Source: Coprinellus micaceus
Lineage: Eukaryota > Basidiomycota > Agaricomycetes > Agaricales > Psathyrellaceae
Assembly (NCBI GenBank): GCA_951394405.1
Contig: OX596335.1
Coordinates: forward strand, 186,001 to 250,000
DNA: 64,000 nucleotides
Direction of reading: 5' to 3'
This document shows, one piece after another, positions 36,736 through 48,668 of the stretch. Within the stretch, counting starts at the first letter, position 1, and each line of letters opens with the position of its first letter. The notes beneath the pieces are model-generated. The model did not search any database. It worked only from the letters and a program-made list of their open reading frames with translations, and had not been told where the DNA came from. The position numbers were made by a program, and so were the translations under genes.

Positions 36736-38929
36736 TTATGTGGATAATCGTGCTCGTTCAACCTTCGTGACATATCCTTCTTCAAGCTGCGCGCTCTCTT
36801 GTTCTTCATCATAACCCCGTCTTCCCTCCTGTGGGCTAGACTTCCGTGGCACCGAGTCACCGTCATCCTTGGCGGATGAAAGGGATGGTGACAGGCTTAG
36901 CGAGTCTACAGACCTCGAGCTCCGACACGCTCGACGAGAAGCAAACGTATCGCTCATTGGAGGGACCTGGGCGTTGACAGATCGTAAAGTCACTTCTTCC
37001 TCTGCAGTCTTCGATCGCGTGTGCGTGTCCCGTCTAAGCAGCACTTGGAGCATGATCGTTTGAGGTGCCATAAGAGTCCGTTCGGCAACGAGAATACGGT
37101 CGTATTCTCAATTTGATCACAATATGATCATTTCCCAGACTCAACGGCATGGCCACGGCAAAGACACCGTGGCGAAAGGCGACGTCAACGTCGGTTTTGG
37201 GAGCACCGCTCGTCGTTGCGAACAGCGACGACGGTGAAAGTGTCACCACCGGTCTCCTTTCCTCGAGATGGAACGAGGTTGCACCCCTATAATCCTGCCC
37301 ACTTTTCAGTCTCCGTTCTCAAAAAGCCGGTGAATTTGCGTTTAGTCGCTCGTCACTGTCAGGGACGATGAGTAGGCATGTTCGACACCGTTCCCGGCAG
37401 CAGCGCTCACCGACCACGTAGCGCCGAATCGGGGGTGAGTTGCGCCTTCCTTCCTTTTCGGTGAGTGAGAAAATGATCATATTGTCATCAAATTGAGAAT
37501 ACGACCGTATTCTCGTTGCCGAACGGACTCTAATCTAGCCAAAAGTGAGTTCTCGTGTCGCGAAAAACGTAACGACAACAGTCGACATACTGTTGATGCC
37601 AACCACAGAATGCGTATACTGAACCTAGCGTCCAGGAGAGGCCCGATTGCGCGTGCACTCCAAGCAACCATGGGATGGACCAGGCATGCGAATATTCCAA
37701 GGATCGCCGATGGGAGTGCGCTCTCCACGAGTACAGCGACGACTGTCACCAATCTATCGTGTCCCTTCCCCTTGCCTCGGGCGCCGTCACAGGTAGTTGG
37801 CCGCTTAGAATGCGAAGGGTGGCCCAAACCAGGGAGGGGGCCCGAAGAAAACGAGGCAGGAGTTTGCAGATACAACCCCTTCAAGTCGGTGGTAATCTGG
37901 TCCTCCAACTTTAGCGCTCGCCGACGTGACGCCAGGATCCGAAGAGCGATAGAAGTGGTGGCGATCACGTTGACGGCTACGGAGGAGGACGTAGAAAGGA
38001 CAGAAGTGAGATATCCCATTGTGCTCATCGGACGTGGTTGCCCGTCGTACCCATAGAGTACTTGGGCATTCGAAGAGACGGGAAAGTCCTGAGGAATTGC
38101 TGCAAGGCCGACTACTGCGCTGGCTGTGACGGTCAGGGGATAGGAACTGCGCTTCAGACTTCGGTATGTTTCCGCTGAAAGACTACATACCGAAAGATAG
38201 CAGGTATGGGACGCCAGGGAGGAGCGCGACCCAGCGCTTATCAGAAAACACAACAGTGCATCGAATCACCTGAGTTGAGATGAGTGAGGGTGAAAGGACG
38301 ATGCACCAGGGTGGGAACAACGCTCACCAGAAGTAAATCGGCAATTAGAATCATAATTTGAAATAAGAGAGACGCTGCCATCTCCAGGCCTCTGGCTACA
38401 CGATTGAAATGAGGCGTAGTTTCTAGGCATGTCGTTACCCGACAAATTGTGGTGCTGAAGCTGTTCACCAGCTCCCCAGTGGTACTCTTGACCATCCCAA
38501 GAGACCAGATCCGTATTCCAAAGTTCACGCTCTGAACAACTATGGCAATTATGAATAAAGGGGGGAGAGATAGCGTAAGAGGGAAGCAGAAGGGTGGTCG
38601 GTTCCTTTTGCCTAGCTTGGGCTGCATAGTTTCCGCTCTGTCCCTCCTAGAGCAGTGGGCATACTTCTGGCTACCTCTTATCAGTGCCCAAAGTAAACAG
38701 CCTTGCAAGCCTAAACAATTTTAGAGTGAGAAGGAGCTACAAAGCGAGTAGATAGTCAAGAAATAGGCACACCAAGGAAGAAAACACCAATCAATATCGA
38801 GCAGACATAGTCCATCGGCTTGGCAGACGCTCCCAAGGAATCCCAGTGATGCTCATTTTCGCGGTCAAGCAGGGCGAGGGCGAAATCCGGAATCGACGGG
38901 TTCCAAAAGTCAGGGCGTACGAGTGACAT
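36736..38929 (-). pseudogene. Seven-transmembrane agaricomycete membrane protein gene, disrupted by a MITE
   Basis: Minus-strand exon chaining from ATG at 38929 (MSLVRPDFWNPSIPDFALAL) gives seven hydrophobic segments: VCSILIGVFFLGLQGCLLWA; PPLFIIAIVVQSVNFGIRIW; MAASLLFQIMILIADLLLVI; WVALLPGVPYLLSF; YLTSVLSTSSSVAVNVIATT; VTVVAVLVESALPSAILGIF; and ILWLAST|IMAPQTIMLQVLL. A hydrophilic Ser-rich tail follows and ends at 36736. This layout, including an (L/W)-x-P-Q-x-I-x-L-x-V step in helix 7, is common in agaric membrane proteins of unknown function. A 457-bp MITE (37074-37530) sits one base inside the last exon, just after its TAG acceptor. Leaving out the MITE and one TAA joins helix 7 in frame. 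As it stands the last exon is blocked, so the product would lose the end of helix 7 and the tail. No other lesion is visible. Confidence 0.78.
37074..37530. mobile_element. 457-bp MITE, PIF/Harbinger-like, with 60-bp TIRs and TAA target duplication
   Basis: Inverted repeats at 37074-37133 and 37471-37530 match over 60 bp with a single mismatch; the outer sequence is GAGTCCGTTCGGCAACGAGA. The repeat itself contains a palindrome (GAGAATACG-GT-CGTATTCTC). TAA flanks both sides (37071-37073 and 37531-37533). A three-base TAA/TTA duplication is the hallmark of PIF/Harbinger elements. The ~340-bp interior has no coding potential. Near-identical ends and the otherwise intact host exon suggest recent movement. 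It interrupts the last coding exon of the seven-helix membrane protein gene. Confidence 0.88.
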
Positions 38930-39603
38930 CCGAGGCCCGGCCTGCGAGCTCTAAAGCAGAATTGCGGGTCGAAATGGCGAGGGGTGAGAGGGGTGCTGCG
39001 GTTTCAATCTCGTGGACATTGTCGCATATTTATTGCAGACGTCAGCGTACACAGCACCCTTCCCATCGCTTCAATGTTCCCCGCCATTCCTCCTTGGCCA
39101 CGGGTTAATCAGCCCTGGATGGTGAGCGGTTTGAGCGCTTAGTGGTCTGATCATCAGTTGATGAGGACAAGAGACTCACCAAGGCTATGCAAGACGCTGC
39201 GGTGATTCCAAAATGAACGGGACATTGAACTTTGCGCGTCAGTCAGTCGGGTTCGGCAAGGGAGCAGTAGAGGCAAACCTGTGCTCGATCTATGACGGGA
39301 TGGGCAGTAAGCTGTGTCCGAAGTCGTGTATTTAAGTGAGAGGGTGGCTCACCACTCTTACCGCTTCCTTCCAAAATTTGCGCTTCTTACAGGCCCACTG
39401 TCAATTGCAACTACTAGAGAAACGTGGACGACGGTGTTGATTTGTGTGAACACGCGTTTAAAAAACAAAAACCCTGAACTTTGATGTCGTGAAAGGAGGA
39501 ATTTACAAAGGCACGAATCGAATCTGATGCACTTCAAATCTCTCCGCCTCTCTCCTTCTTGCCAGCCGATGCACGAAATCCTCTGCGCAAAAGGACTTGT
39601 TAC
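38930..39603. other. Intergenic region between the disrupted membrane-protein gene and the F-box/propeller gene
   Basis: About 670 bases without a recognisable gene; it should contain the promoter of the membrane-protein gene (leftward) and the 3' flank of the F-box gene. Confidence 0.4.
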
Positions 39604-42600
39604 TCAAAAGACCCTTCGGGAGGACGTAAACCACGTACCACTGTCTGTCCGAACTATATATTCCCCTTCAGTAAGCATCATCGCCCCCTCCCCTGGCGAG
39701 CCCCACTTATCCACCCTCAACTTCCCCAGCCCCAATCCAAACGCAATATCAAGGTTAATCGCCGTCCTCTCCTGACTCGACAACGACCTCCTCCCCTCCC
39801 CGGTTCTCTCAGCGTTATTCCACTTGCACGGCCCACCTTCGACAGCATACTGCGAAGGCGGGGTATCGTCCAGTGGGAACAGCTGCGTGACCCACCACCT
39901 CGGGCCGTTGTCTGGGTGCAAAGATGACCATCGGGGCTCGCGTTGCTTTCCCTTCCCTTTCTCCTCTGACGACGGATCGTCCACTGGTTTAGCGCTGGAG
40001 GCGGACTGGGGGGCTTCGGCTTGAATGCGCTCTTCGTTGGGGACTTCCATGGCGATCATTGGATACCAACTGCTGGTTTTCCAAGTCTTGCCGTTGCGCT
40101 GGTTAAACGTGAACGTCTCTGGCCCTCGGATGCTGCTCGGTGCTCCAGTGAAGTATTGATCCCCAGGATACGTCGACGCTTCTGGACCTTCGTCAAAGAT
40201 ATCCCGCTCTTCTTCGCTCTCACTCTCCTGTTCCTGACCCTCCATTTTGACGTCCTCATCCTCGTCGACATCCTCCCAGTCCTCTTCGTCCTCCCCATCA
40301 ATCTCGTCATCATCATAGACCTGCATAATCCCTCCACCACCCTCATCACTATCATCCCCAGGATACGGCTCAAGCGCCTCATCATCCGTCTCCCCGTCCT
40401 CACCCTCGTCTCCGTCCGTGTCCCCGCCTTCCGCACCCCCACTGCCGCCTCCATTGATATCCATGTGCTCATACGCCTCTCCCCCACTCGGCTGACCCAG
40501 CCTCGAAGGGGGTAGATATCCATTCTCCACCAGCCACTCCGTTCTGAGTCCACTAGCGTACGGATAGTTTGGATTCGTGGACAGGTCATGCCCCACGCCA
40601 CCAACGGTCCTCTTAACTCTGCTGGGCGGTGGGGGCTTTGGCGGGTCGGGTACGTGCCAGTTGATCCAGAGGCCCGTGTCGCTCATCTGGAGGCACGAGA
40701 TGTCCCGGAGCCGCATGGGGTCCATGAATGACGGAGCAAGTCTGTGCACCGTGATATCAACCTTTCTCCCCGGAGGTAGCCCAGGTTGGTTAAAGAACGG
40801 GGTAACTATGAATATGCCTGCTTCCTATGCATCAACGTCAGCCCACCAGCTCAAACGGGAAGGGGAGATAACTCACAGTGACGACGCTGATCCTCCCCGC
40901 ACTTCCCCCACTCCCACTCTCCCCGCCCCCATAACTCAAATACACACTCTGAACCTTCACCGGCCCAAGCTGAATCTCGACACCCTCATCCCACACACTC
41001 GATTCACCCGCAACTACCCTCTCAAAGTCGGGCACAAAAAGCAACCTCGACGAGCTAAACATCGCCACAAAGTGCCGTTGGTCAGGCGATACATGCACCG
41101 CCAGGACTTCCTCGAGCAGCTTCAGCCTTCTCGATGCTGGCTCCAATTGCGCTGAAGATCGGCCCGGGGCAGGGCGGGTGCGCTTTTGGCGGATAAGAAC
41201 GCGGTTGGCTGCGTCCTCCGTCTTGAACTGCACTTCCTCGTCCCATATGACCTGCTGCCGAACGAGCTCGCTACCCCAATGGGCTCTGAAGCTCTCCTTT
41301 CCAACCGATGCGTGCCATCGTGAATAGTGGATTCGGTCGGATACGACCCTCAGAGCAAGCTGCCCTGGACCCAGGTCGTACCCGAGGTTCCTCTTCACCC
41401 TTGTGAGGACGTCGGAATGATCGAAGAACTCCTTTCCGCGAGCGAATAGCCTCAAACCCGTCGCACCGCAGACAAAGATCCAGCGCTCAGAGAGCTCGAC
41501 GTAGAATATCTGTCCTAGGCCATGGGGCGGGTTCATCTGGATGGACAGCGGATCAGGTTGGGTGACTCCAAACGGCGGTGTGGGCGAGGTAGTCGGTTCA
41601 TTCGTGGACGAGGGAGGAGAGAAGTTGCCGCTGTACGTCGCGTTCTCGTCAAAGAATCCAGACTTGAAAGGTCGGTAGATGGGAAAGTTTCCGTCCTTCT
41701 CCTCAGCTTCATCTACCCTGCCATCGACGACCTCCATTCCGTCGCCCTCTTCTGACCTCGCCTTCCCCTTATCGAGTCCCCCTGCCTCAGCCGTGGGCGG
41801 AGGAGTATCGGGAGGGACAGGGTAGCGATCAGGTACTGTGAAGTGCTGTATGGAGGAAGTGACCTGGACTTGTTCTCCGGTTCTGATATCCCAGACGTAG
41901 GCTCGAGTTTGTGACGCGGCAAGGAGATACGGGTACGCAAAGCTGCAGGTGGACGGAGGTAAGCGCAATCCTGGATGAGTGGTATCGGCAGCCGCTCACC
42001 GATACGCTCTCGTCATGTCCTGGTTGTCCCCAGCACGAGGCACGGGGATGATCATGTGTGGCACAAACTGGGATGAGAGCCGGCTGGGACCGTCGTTGTC
42101 AGGCTTGCTCGAATTCAGTGCTGGAACGTCGGGCGCTAGGCACCACAGGAAGCGCCGCAGGTCGTCGATGTTAATCCAGCCAAACATCGTCTGACGACGG
42201 GAGGTTTCAGGAAGGCGGAACCACGACGCCGCCATCAACACCTCCTTGATGCCCATCTTGTGCGGCCCTTCCCCTCTCTCATGCGCCTTCGTCGGGGCGA
42301 TCGCGCCCCACTCGACACCCCCGACCGTGGGGTTGGCTAGACGGCTGTCTGGGGTCAGGAGGGACCTGAGGAGGTCGTCGTTGTCCCCGTTGGCAAACGC
42401 CGCCGCTACGTGTTGCTGTTGGTCTGGGTCCTCCGCCGGGGCGCAAACAGATGGAGGCGCAGGGATGGAGGAGCTCCGCCAGATTTCCTTGGAGCCGTCG
42501 GTGCGGTCGAAGATGAAGTACCCTTGTTCATATTCGAGGTGCGCGTATTCGTGGACGTAGTTCTGGATTATATCAGCCAGGGGTGTTCATGGAGAAGCAG

Positions 42601-43572
42601 ACCAGGCTCACTCACCTTGGGTAGGCACCACAAAATCTCTTTGGTGTGAATATCGGTGACGACGAGCCCGCCGTCCCGGTGTGTCGTCAACACGAACCCG
42701 TTCCGCTCGTCGGCCTTGATGCGGTGCACGTTCTTCGTGTTCGGTACGATCTTTGCAATCTCCCTGGGGAGCTCCGAGCGTAGCATCTCCATCCACTGCG
42801 TTTCCATCATGAGGAGGTCGTGTGTCGTATTCGCGGCCACGTCGTCGCCGACATCGGGAGGGAATCCCAGCACAGTCTTTATTTTCCTGAGCTTGCGCTT
42901 CAGGACTTTTGAGGGCGACTCGAGCTCGGCGTCTGACAATTTCTCAACATTGAACTGAGACCAATTGTCGTTGGGCACGGACTCGGCGAGGATCTTGGCC
43001 TCGTGCAACATCGCCAAATGGGACTTGGACGCCGGACCCGCGAAACGCGGTTCGTCGGCCTCGTAGCGCACGACGTCCGACGGTAGCTGGCCAGACCACG
43101 ACCTATGGATCGCCAGCCTTCGTTTTACTGCACGACTTCAGGCACCGTCCAAGGGGTGAGAAGCAATGTACTCACCGAGTCCCTTCCAATCCACACCGCC
43201 ATCCAATGCCCCCGCCAAGCTCTGCTCGCTGTAGATGTCGAAAACGTCGGGCCACTTCACCTCGCCATGGTGAGCATTCGCGTGTTTCTTTCTCTCCCAG
43301 TTTCTCCAACGTCCCCACTCCCTTCGAGGTGGCTCCGCGGCAACGAGTGCCTGGCCGTCCGCGTCGGAGTAGATGGTCGAGAACCCTACAAGGCCGTGAA
43401 GGACACACGCATTCCTCCAAATTGGACTCCCATTCTGCGGGTCGGTGAAGAACGCGTGGAACGCTTTGGAGAGACGGGAGACGGCGACCAACGATGGGAC
43501 TGGTAGGTAGGAGAATATTTGAATCCAAAGTTCGGTGGGTAACGAGGCTGTAGAAAGTGGCTCCATCTCCAT
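39604..43572 (-). CDS. Large F-box protein with a C-terminal beta-propeller-like region
   Basis: About five or six exons on the minus strand from ATG 43572 to the stop at 39604, over 1100 residues. An F-box is at residues ~6-50 (LPTELWIQIFSYLPVPSLVA ... LSKAFHAFFTDP). The first intron (donor after WKGLG, acceptor near 43117) leads to VKRRLAIHRSWSGQLPSDVV, which resembles the segment linking F-box and propeller in yeast and fungal F-box/WD-like proteins. Blade-like repeats follow (GLVVTDIHTKEILWCLP; LLAASQTRAYVWDIRTGEQV; VELSERWIFVCGATGLRLFA; AVHVSPDQRHFVAMFSSSRL). A strongly acidic tract (DEEDWEDVDEDEDVKMEG) lies near residue ~950, then a conserved-looking C-terminus. Inferred role: SCF ubiquitin-ligase substrate receptor. 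No target is indicated. Confidence 0.82.
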
Positions 43573-44107
43573 GGTACTCGGTGCTGGTCAACGATGGACG
43601 TCGGTGAACTTGGGGCGGGCATCGAGCTCACTGCTGATCATCGTGACGCAATGTGCGCACGAACCACCAAACCCTAACCTCACGTCGTCCCTGGGCGCTA
43701 AATTCAGAACTACCCCGGGTTGCTCTCGGCCACGACCATGGAACAAGCTCAAGACTACTAGGATGCGCTATGGCTCCCCAGAATACTACCCGGGCTCCTA
43801 CCTAAACCCTGGTCAATCGCGATTTACACGAGAAATGGCCAGGGTGCGAGCGTCGCGGACGGGTCTTCTCACATCCTCCCGGTTGGAGTGCCCAATTTGG
43901 GGGGCCTTGTGCGGTAATAACGGCACTAAACGCTCCCAATCGCTCTCTGGAAGCTTCTTTCCTGGTGCTCTGTCTCCCGAAGTGGCACATCTGAAGCTTC
44001 TTCGCTTCATATGCTCGCCTACTATAATAACGGCTGCATACCCCGGACCCGAGGCGATGACGCTTGCTTTCCCCCACTTCCTCTAATATCGCCTACTCTA
44101 CGCATCT
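43573..44107. other. Divergent promoter region
   Basis: Shared upstream region of the F-box/propeller gene (-) and MFS permease 3 (+). No gene recognised. Confidence 0.45.
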
Positions 44108-46523
44108 ATGGGCGTCCAAGAGAAATCTCGCGATGATTCCGCTGTGGACTCCAGCTCTTTAGAGAAGGCGGAGGTAGAGTCTGGCTTGGACAGACCACCT
44201 ACCCCAGGTATCGATCCTGAAGCAGAGAAGCGGCTGGTGAGGAAGCTAGACTTAGTCCTACTTCCTCTCTTTACCGCGATATGTCAGTGATGTCTCTCCT
44301 TCTACACCCATTTCCAATTACCGTCCTAACCGCATGCGCTCACTTAGACTGCTGCAATTTCATCGACCGGTGCGTTCCACTCGAGGCTTTCTTTAGCATA
44401 CACCCATCTTGAACTCCATTTCGATCCAATAGGACATCAATAGGTGCTGTGAAGTCGCACTAGTCCACAAGGGAACGCTCCGTGCTGACTGACACATATG
44501 TTTATAGGCAACGCCAGAGTCGCAGGCCTCGAAAGGGACCTGGGAATGCACGGCACCCAGCTCAACATCGCACTCACAGTATTCTACACCTGTGTACGTC
44601 CCCAAACTATTCGTTCTACCCCCCAAGCTTCTTTCGCTTATTAGCCTCGCCTTCTCATATGATCCTTCCCTACCTCCATTGATCAATTCTCAACCTTCGA
44701 TATTCCGTACAACTCCCGCGCGTGACTATCCACTCCATGACCATTTGTGGTCACTAGTACCTTCTCTCAGACATCCCCTCGAACCTATTGCTCAAGCGCT
44801 ACGGCTCTACGTGGCTCGCTTTCCTCGTCATCGGCTTTGGAGTGGTATCACTTGCTTCGGCTTTCCTGCGTAACTTCACAGGCTTGATCATATCCCGAAT
44901 ATTCCTTGGGTTGACGGAGGGCGGAACCTTGGTGAGTGGATTCTCACTGTGTGAATGCTGTGGGGGCCGTGATACCAAACTTCGACGTCCCAATTTCGCT
45001 CTAATCAGTCCGCCCTTCTTTATATCGTCTCCCGAGTAAGCACACATTTCCAAATACCTGTTTCTTGGTCAACCTAGCTGACGGTGCAACCCAGTATTAT
45101 CGGAGGCAAGAATACGTTTTCCGGGTTGGTATCTTCTTCGGGATCGCGCCCAGCGTATCTGGCGCCTTCGGTGGCCTCCTCGCGTCAGGCCTCCTCAGAG
45201 TACCGGACTTCGGCCGCGTACGCTCATGGCGAAAAGTAGGCACCACCATCCCTACCCATCCTTTTGATGAGACTAATGACCTCGAAAAACCCACAGATCT
45301 TCCTCATCGAAGGGTTGATAACCACAGTCTTTGGGATCCTTCTCCTCTTCTTCGTCCCTGAAGACCCCTCCAAATCCAAACTCCTCTCACCAGAGGAACG
45401 AGCCTTGGCCGTAGCCCGGATCGATGCAGACCGCTTCGTGAAGACCGACGGAAAGACAGAGAAGACGACTTGGAAATTGGTGTGGCGGTCGTTCAATATC
45501 ATGGTTAAAAGGTCTCGCTACCTGCTTGCTGTGCCCACGTCTGACGAAGCGAACGTTATAGACAATATCGTGCACAGTGTGCTTTGTGATCATTAACATG
45601 TCGTTCCAGGGCCTTAGCCTGTTCTTACCCTCCGTAATCAACACCCGTCAGTCCATCCTTCCTTCCATCTCTCCTTTTGCTGACTTCTCTATCTCACCTG
45701 CAGTCGGCAAGTACTGTACGTAGCAACCCTTCTTCCCTATCCACACCGCATCTCCCCGACTTCCAATCAAGGCTAACGAACGAACGCACCATAACAGCCG
45801 TAGTCGAAGTCCAACTTCGCACCGTCCCTCCCTACATCGCCGGTGCCGTCTGGGCAGTCGCAAATGCCTATATCAGCTCCCGCATGCGGATTCGTTTCCT
45901 ACCTCTACTCGTCAGCACGCTTCTAGCAGTCATCGGTTACTCGATATCGGTAGCGACGCGTAACCCCCACGCTCGGTACGATGATATCGCTTTCGAACCA
46001 CTCGAAAGTGGGAGCTGACTAGTCCACACAACCAGATATGCTGCGTGCTTCCTCAACATCATGGCAGGTGCCATCGTTGGACCTATGGTACGTCCTCCTT
46101 CCTCGTTCACTCTCGACACTAACTCACTCTATCTAGCTCGTGATTTGGGGCACCGACAACGCTGCACCAGATACCATGAGAGCTGTCGTGACTGGCGCTA
46201 TCCCAGGCATAGGCGCTCTCGGTGCCATCATGGCGTACGTATTTCTTCTCATTCCATTCGACCTAGGCCATCGCTTATTCAATTAATGCTACAGCGTCTG
46301 GACATACATCTACACCGACGCCCCTGACTACCGACGAGGCAACCTTGGCAACCTGGCCACGACGAGCACCATGTCCGTGCTCATCGTCCTCACCGCTCTC
46401 TATATCAAATGGGAGAACGCAAAGCGTGAACGAGGGGAGCGGGATCATAGGCTGGACGGCAAGAGCGAGGACGAGATCAAGAATCTAGGGTATAGGCACC
46501 CGAAGTTTAGATATCAAATTTGA
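44108..46523 (+). CDS. MFS transporter 3, anion:cation symporter (allantoate permease-like) family
   Basis: About a dozen exons join in frame from ATG 44108 to TGA 46521-46523. Motifs: EAEKRLVRKLDLVLLPLFTA, NFIDRTSIGNARVAGLERD, DIPSNLLLKRYGSTWLAFLV, GLIISRIFLGLTEGGTL, YYRRQEYVFRVGIFFG, FFVPEDPSKS, MSFQGLSLFLPSVIN, VEVQLRTVPPYIAGAVW and DAPDYRRGNLGNL, ending GYRHPKFRYQI. Predicted twelve-helix proton-coupled importer of an unknown organic anion. It has lost two introns kept by both paralogues (before FGGLLASG and inside the LIEG|LITT region), giving two long central exons. It retains the introns splitting IDR|TSIG, GKY|S and AR|YAA. No damage seen. Confidence 0.88.
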
Positions 46524-46990
46524 TAGTCCGAGCTTGTGGACAAGGGCGAGTCAAGCGACGATACTTTAGTGAGTCGCGAAACAGAAATAATCTCTTGGAG
46601 CCGATGACGGACTTGAAGCATAGTTGCACAGGAAGGAAACCTGGAGAGGGGCGAGGTTTTCGAAGCCAGGGAAGTACGAAAACGAAGACCGACAGGTTGG
46701 GAGGCACCCGGAAGGCGCCTCAAGTAGGAGATGGCAGACTGAACAGTATATGAGCAATAATGCCGAGAGTTTGTAGTGTCTGCCAGTGTACAGAGAATAA
46801 TTACAGAGTGAACCTTTTCCATCGGCCAGGGTCCCAGGGATTACCCTGGGGAAACGAAGCGAAGTCATGACTGTCGGGGGCGAGAAGATTGGATAAATCC
46901 TGAGAGAGGTACGGTAAAACCTTCAGTTGAGCTCGAGCAGAGTTTTGAGACGCGATAAGTACCTTTTGAACGACGCCTTGCGCCTCTGTA
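46524..46990. other. Convergent intergenic region
   Basis: Between the 3' ends of permease 3 (+) and the hypothetical gene (-). Nothing recognised. Confidence 0.4.
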
Positions 46991-48200
46991 TCAGGGCACG
47001 GGCATGACAGCATCTGAATATTTGAGTGTCCTATCTTCCAGACAGGTGAAGCCATTTGGCCAAACCGCTCGGTCAATGGGTTTTGGGATACGAACGTCGC
47101 GGCGCTGTTTGATCCCTGACTCGCCACCACCATCGTACTGGGGATTGGTGTAGCGCCACCCTAGCAAAGTAAATATATGTTCTGTACGATCGGGCGACCG
47201 CTCGGTCTGCTCCAGGTGGCGCCCCAACACCTGCTTGGCCTCGCCCGAGTACAAGACATGAGCCTGTAGCCATTTTGCAGTATCTTGGGAGCTGTATAAG
47301 GAAGGGCAAAGGAAAAGATGGGGAAAGCGGTCAGAGGAGGGGTCGCCGAAGGTGGTTCCGGGGACGAGCGCCAATTGGAACACGGCGATGACAGACTCGG
47401 AAGGTGTGATCCTGCCACGGACCTTGATTTTTAGCACACCTGGCTGGGTGGCACCCTCGGTACGCTGCGGGGAGAAGTGGCCGTCGTCGCTCCAGTTGGT
47501 GTCAGGCGGCTTTCCTACACTCTCAACATCATTGAATACGATGGAGTGCGAGTCGTATGTATGTTGACTTTCCCTGCCGCTATTGGGAGCAAGCCAGAGA
47601 GAAGTTGCTGCACCTTCATCGCTATACCGAGCAATGGGCTCCGAGAAGCTCCTAGCGGAACTGGGAGATGCACTAGTAGACTGGGAGGCAGGGTCGGAGC
47701 GATCGCTGCTGCGGGTATACTGGGCCTCATCGGAGCCGATGCTTGTGTTCTCTACAACTTCCATACCAAAGGCGACCTGCCCAGTGCTCGATGGACCATT
47801 CTGATTCAAATCGAGGTGAGCGCGAAACGTCCAGTGATTTTTGATCTGACCGCGGTCGCTGGCCTGGCGCTCATCAAGACCAGTGCCAACCTTGGCGCCC
47901 GCGGAGATGACATCGACAAAGAGTATCCCATGTTTTATCGGTTTCCGCTTGATGTCGAGAGGGACAGTGTTAACTGTGTAATCAATGTCTGTGCTTGCCT
48001 GAGCGCGGCGGCAGAAGCGTAGGTGAGGGGAGGGTCAGCCGTTGAAATGGAAGTGGGTGGGGGATAAAATAGGAGGGATGGACGGCCAAAGTGAGTGTGG
48101 GGCAACAAGTGAACCAAGGGGAAGGGCTCACCGACGACGAAAGCGGGGTACTGCTGAAGGTTGTTGCGTCGCCGGCGAAATGAACAGATCCGGCACTCAT
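46991..48200 (-). CDS. Hypothetical protein, two exons
   Basis: Exon 1 (48132-48200, MSAGSVHFAGDATTFSS) and exon 2 (46991-47998) are joined by a GT-AG intron of 133 nt and give 358 residues. Exon 2 opens with ASTDIDYTVNTVPLDIKRKP and is in frame throughout. After a Ser-rich middle, a region with alternating hydrophobic strands (GVLKIKVRGRITPSESVIA; FQLALVPGTTF; RTEHIFTLLGWRYTNP) looks like a folded beta-rich domain. There is no signal peptide or transmembrane helix. I do not recognise the family. The long exon, clean splice junction and start codon context make it a likely real gene. Confidence 0.68.
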
Positions 48201-48668
48201 GGTGTAGGTGTGCTGCAACGTGGAGGGAGGGGGTTGAGCGAAAGGCAGAGAGATGGCGATGGGGTGGCAACGTGCCAGAGGGAGGGGGGCGACTGGATAC
48301 AAGGCCAGAAGAAGGACAGTCAGGGGAGAGGGGCGGCTCCCTTCGAAAACCCTACTTTATCAATGGATTCAGGATGATCGGGCTTCAAATCCCAACCAGT
48401 CAGTTTCAAAACTCTAAGAAAATGCGGCTGAATGCCCCCCTCCGAACAATGGAATTCGGTCTTATCGACAGGAGTTGTAATGTCAGGTTATATTTGAACA
48501 AGGGGTTGTAAATTTGAAGGGGGGCCACTGTGCGGAAGTCGCTCCCTTCGTAACACAGGATACGACCTCAAGATAACCCCCATGGAAGACGATGGTGAAA
48601 TGACGGGAGACATAAGGGCCTCTGGTGGGTGTAAAGATGAGAGAGAGAACAGATAAGCCATGTTGATG
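48201..48668. other. Intergenic region
   Basis: Upstream of the hypothetical gene (48200, minus strand) and downstream of the kinase gene end. Nothing recognised. Confidence 0.4.

Noticed and set aside
37477..38253. 258-codon minus-strand frame as a standalone protein
   Set aside because: It runs through introns and into the MITE end of the disrupted membrane-protein gene; only parts are exons.
39604..40515. + strand frames opposite the acidic part of the F-box/propeller gene
   Set aside because: Shadows of the GAC/GAG-rich acidic tract on the coding strand.
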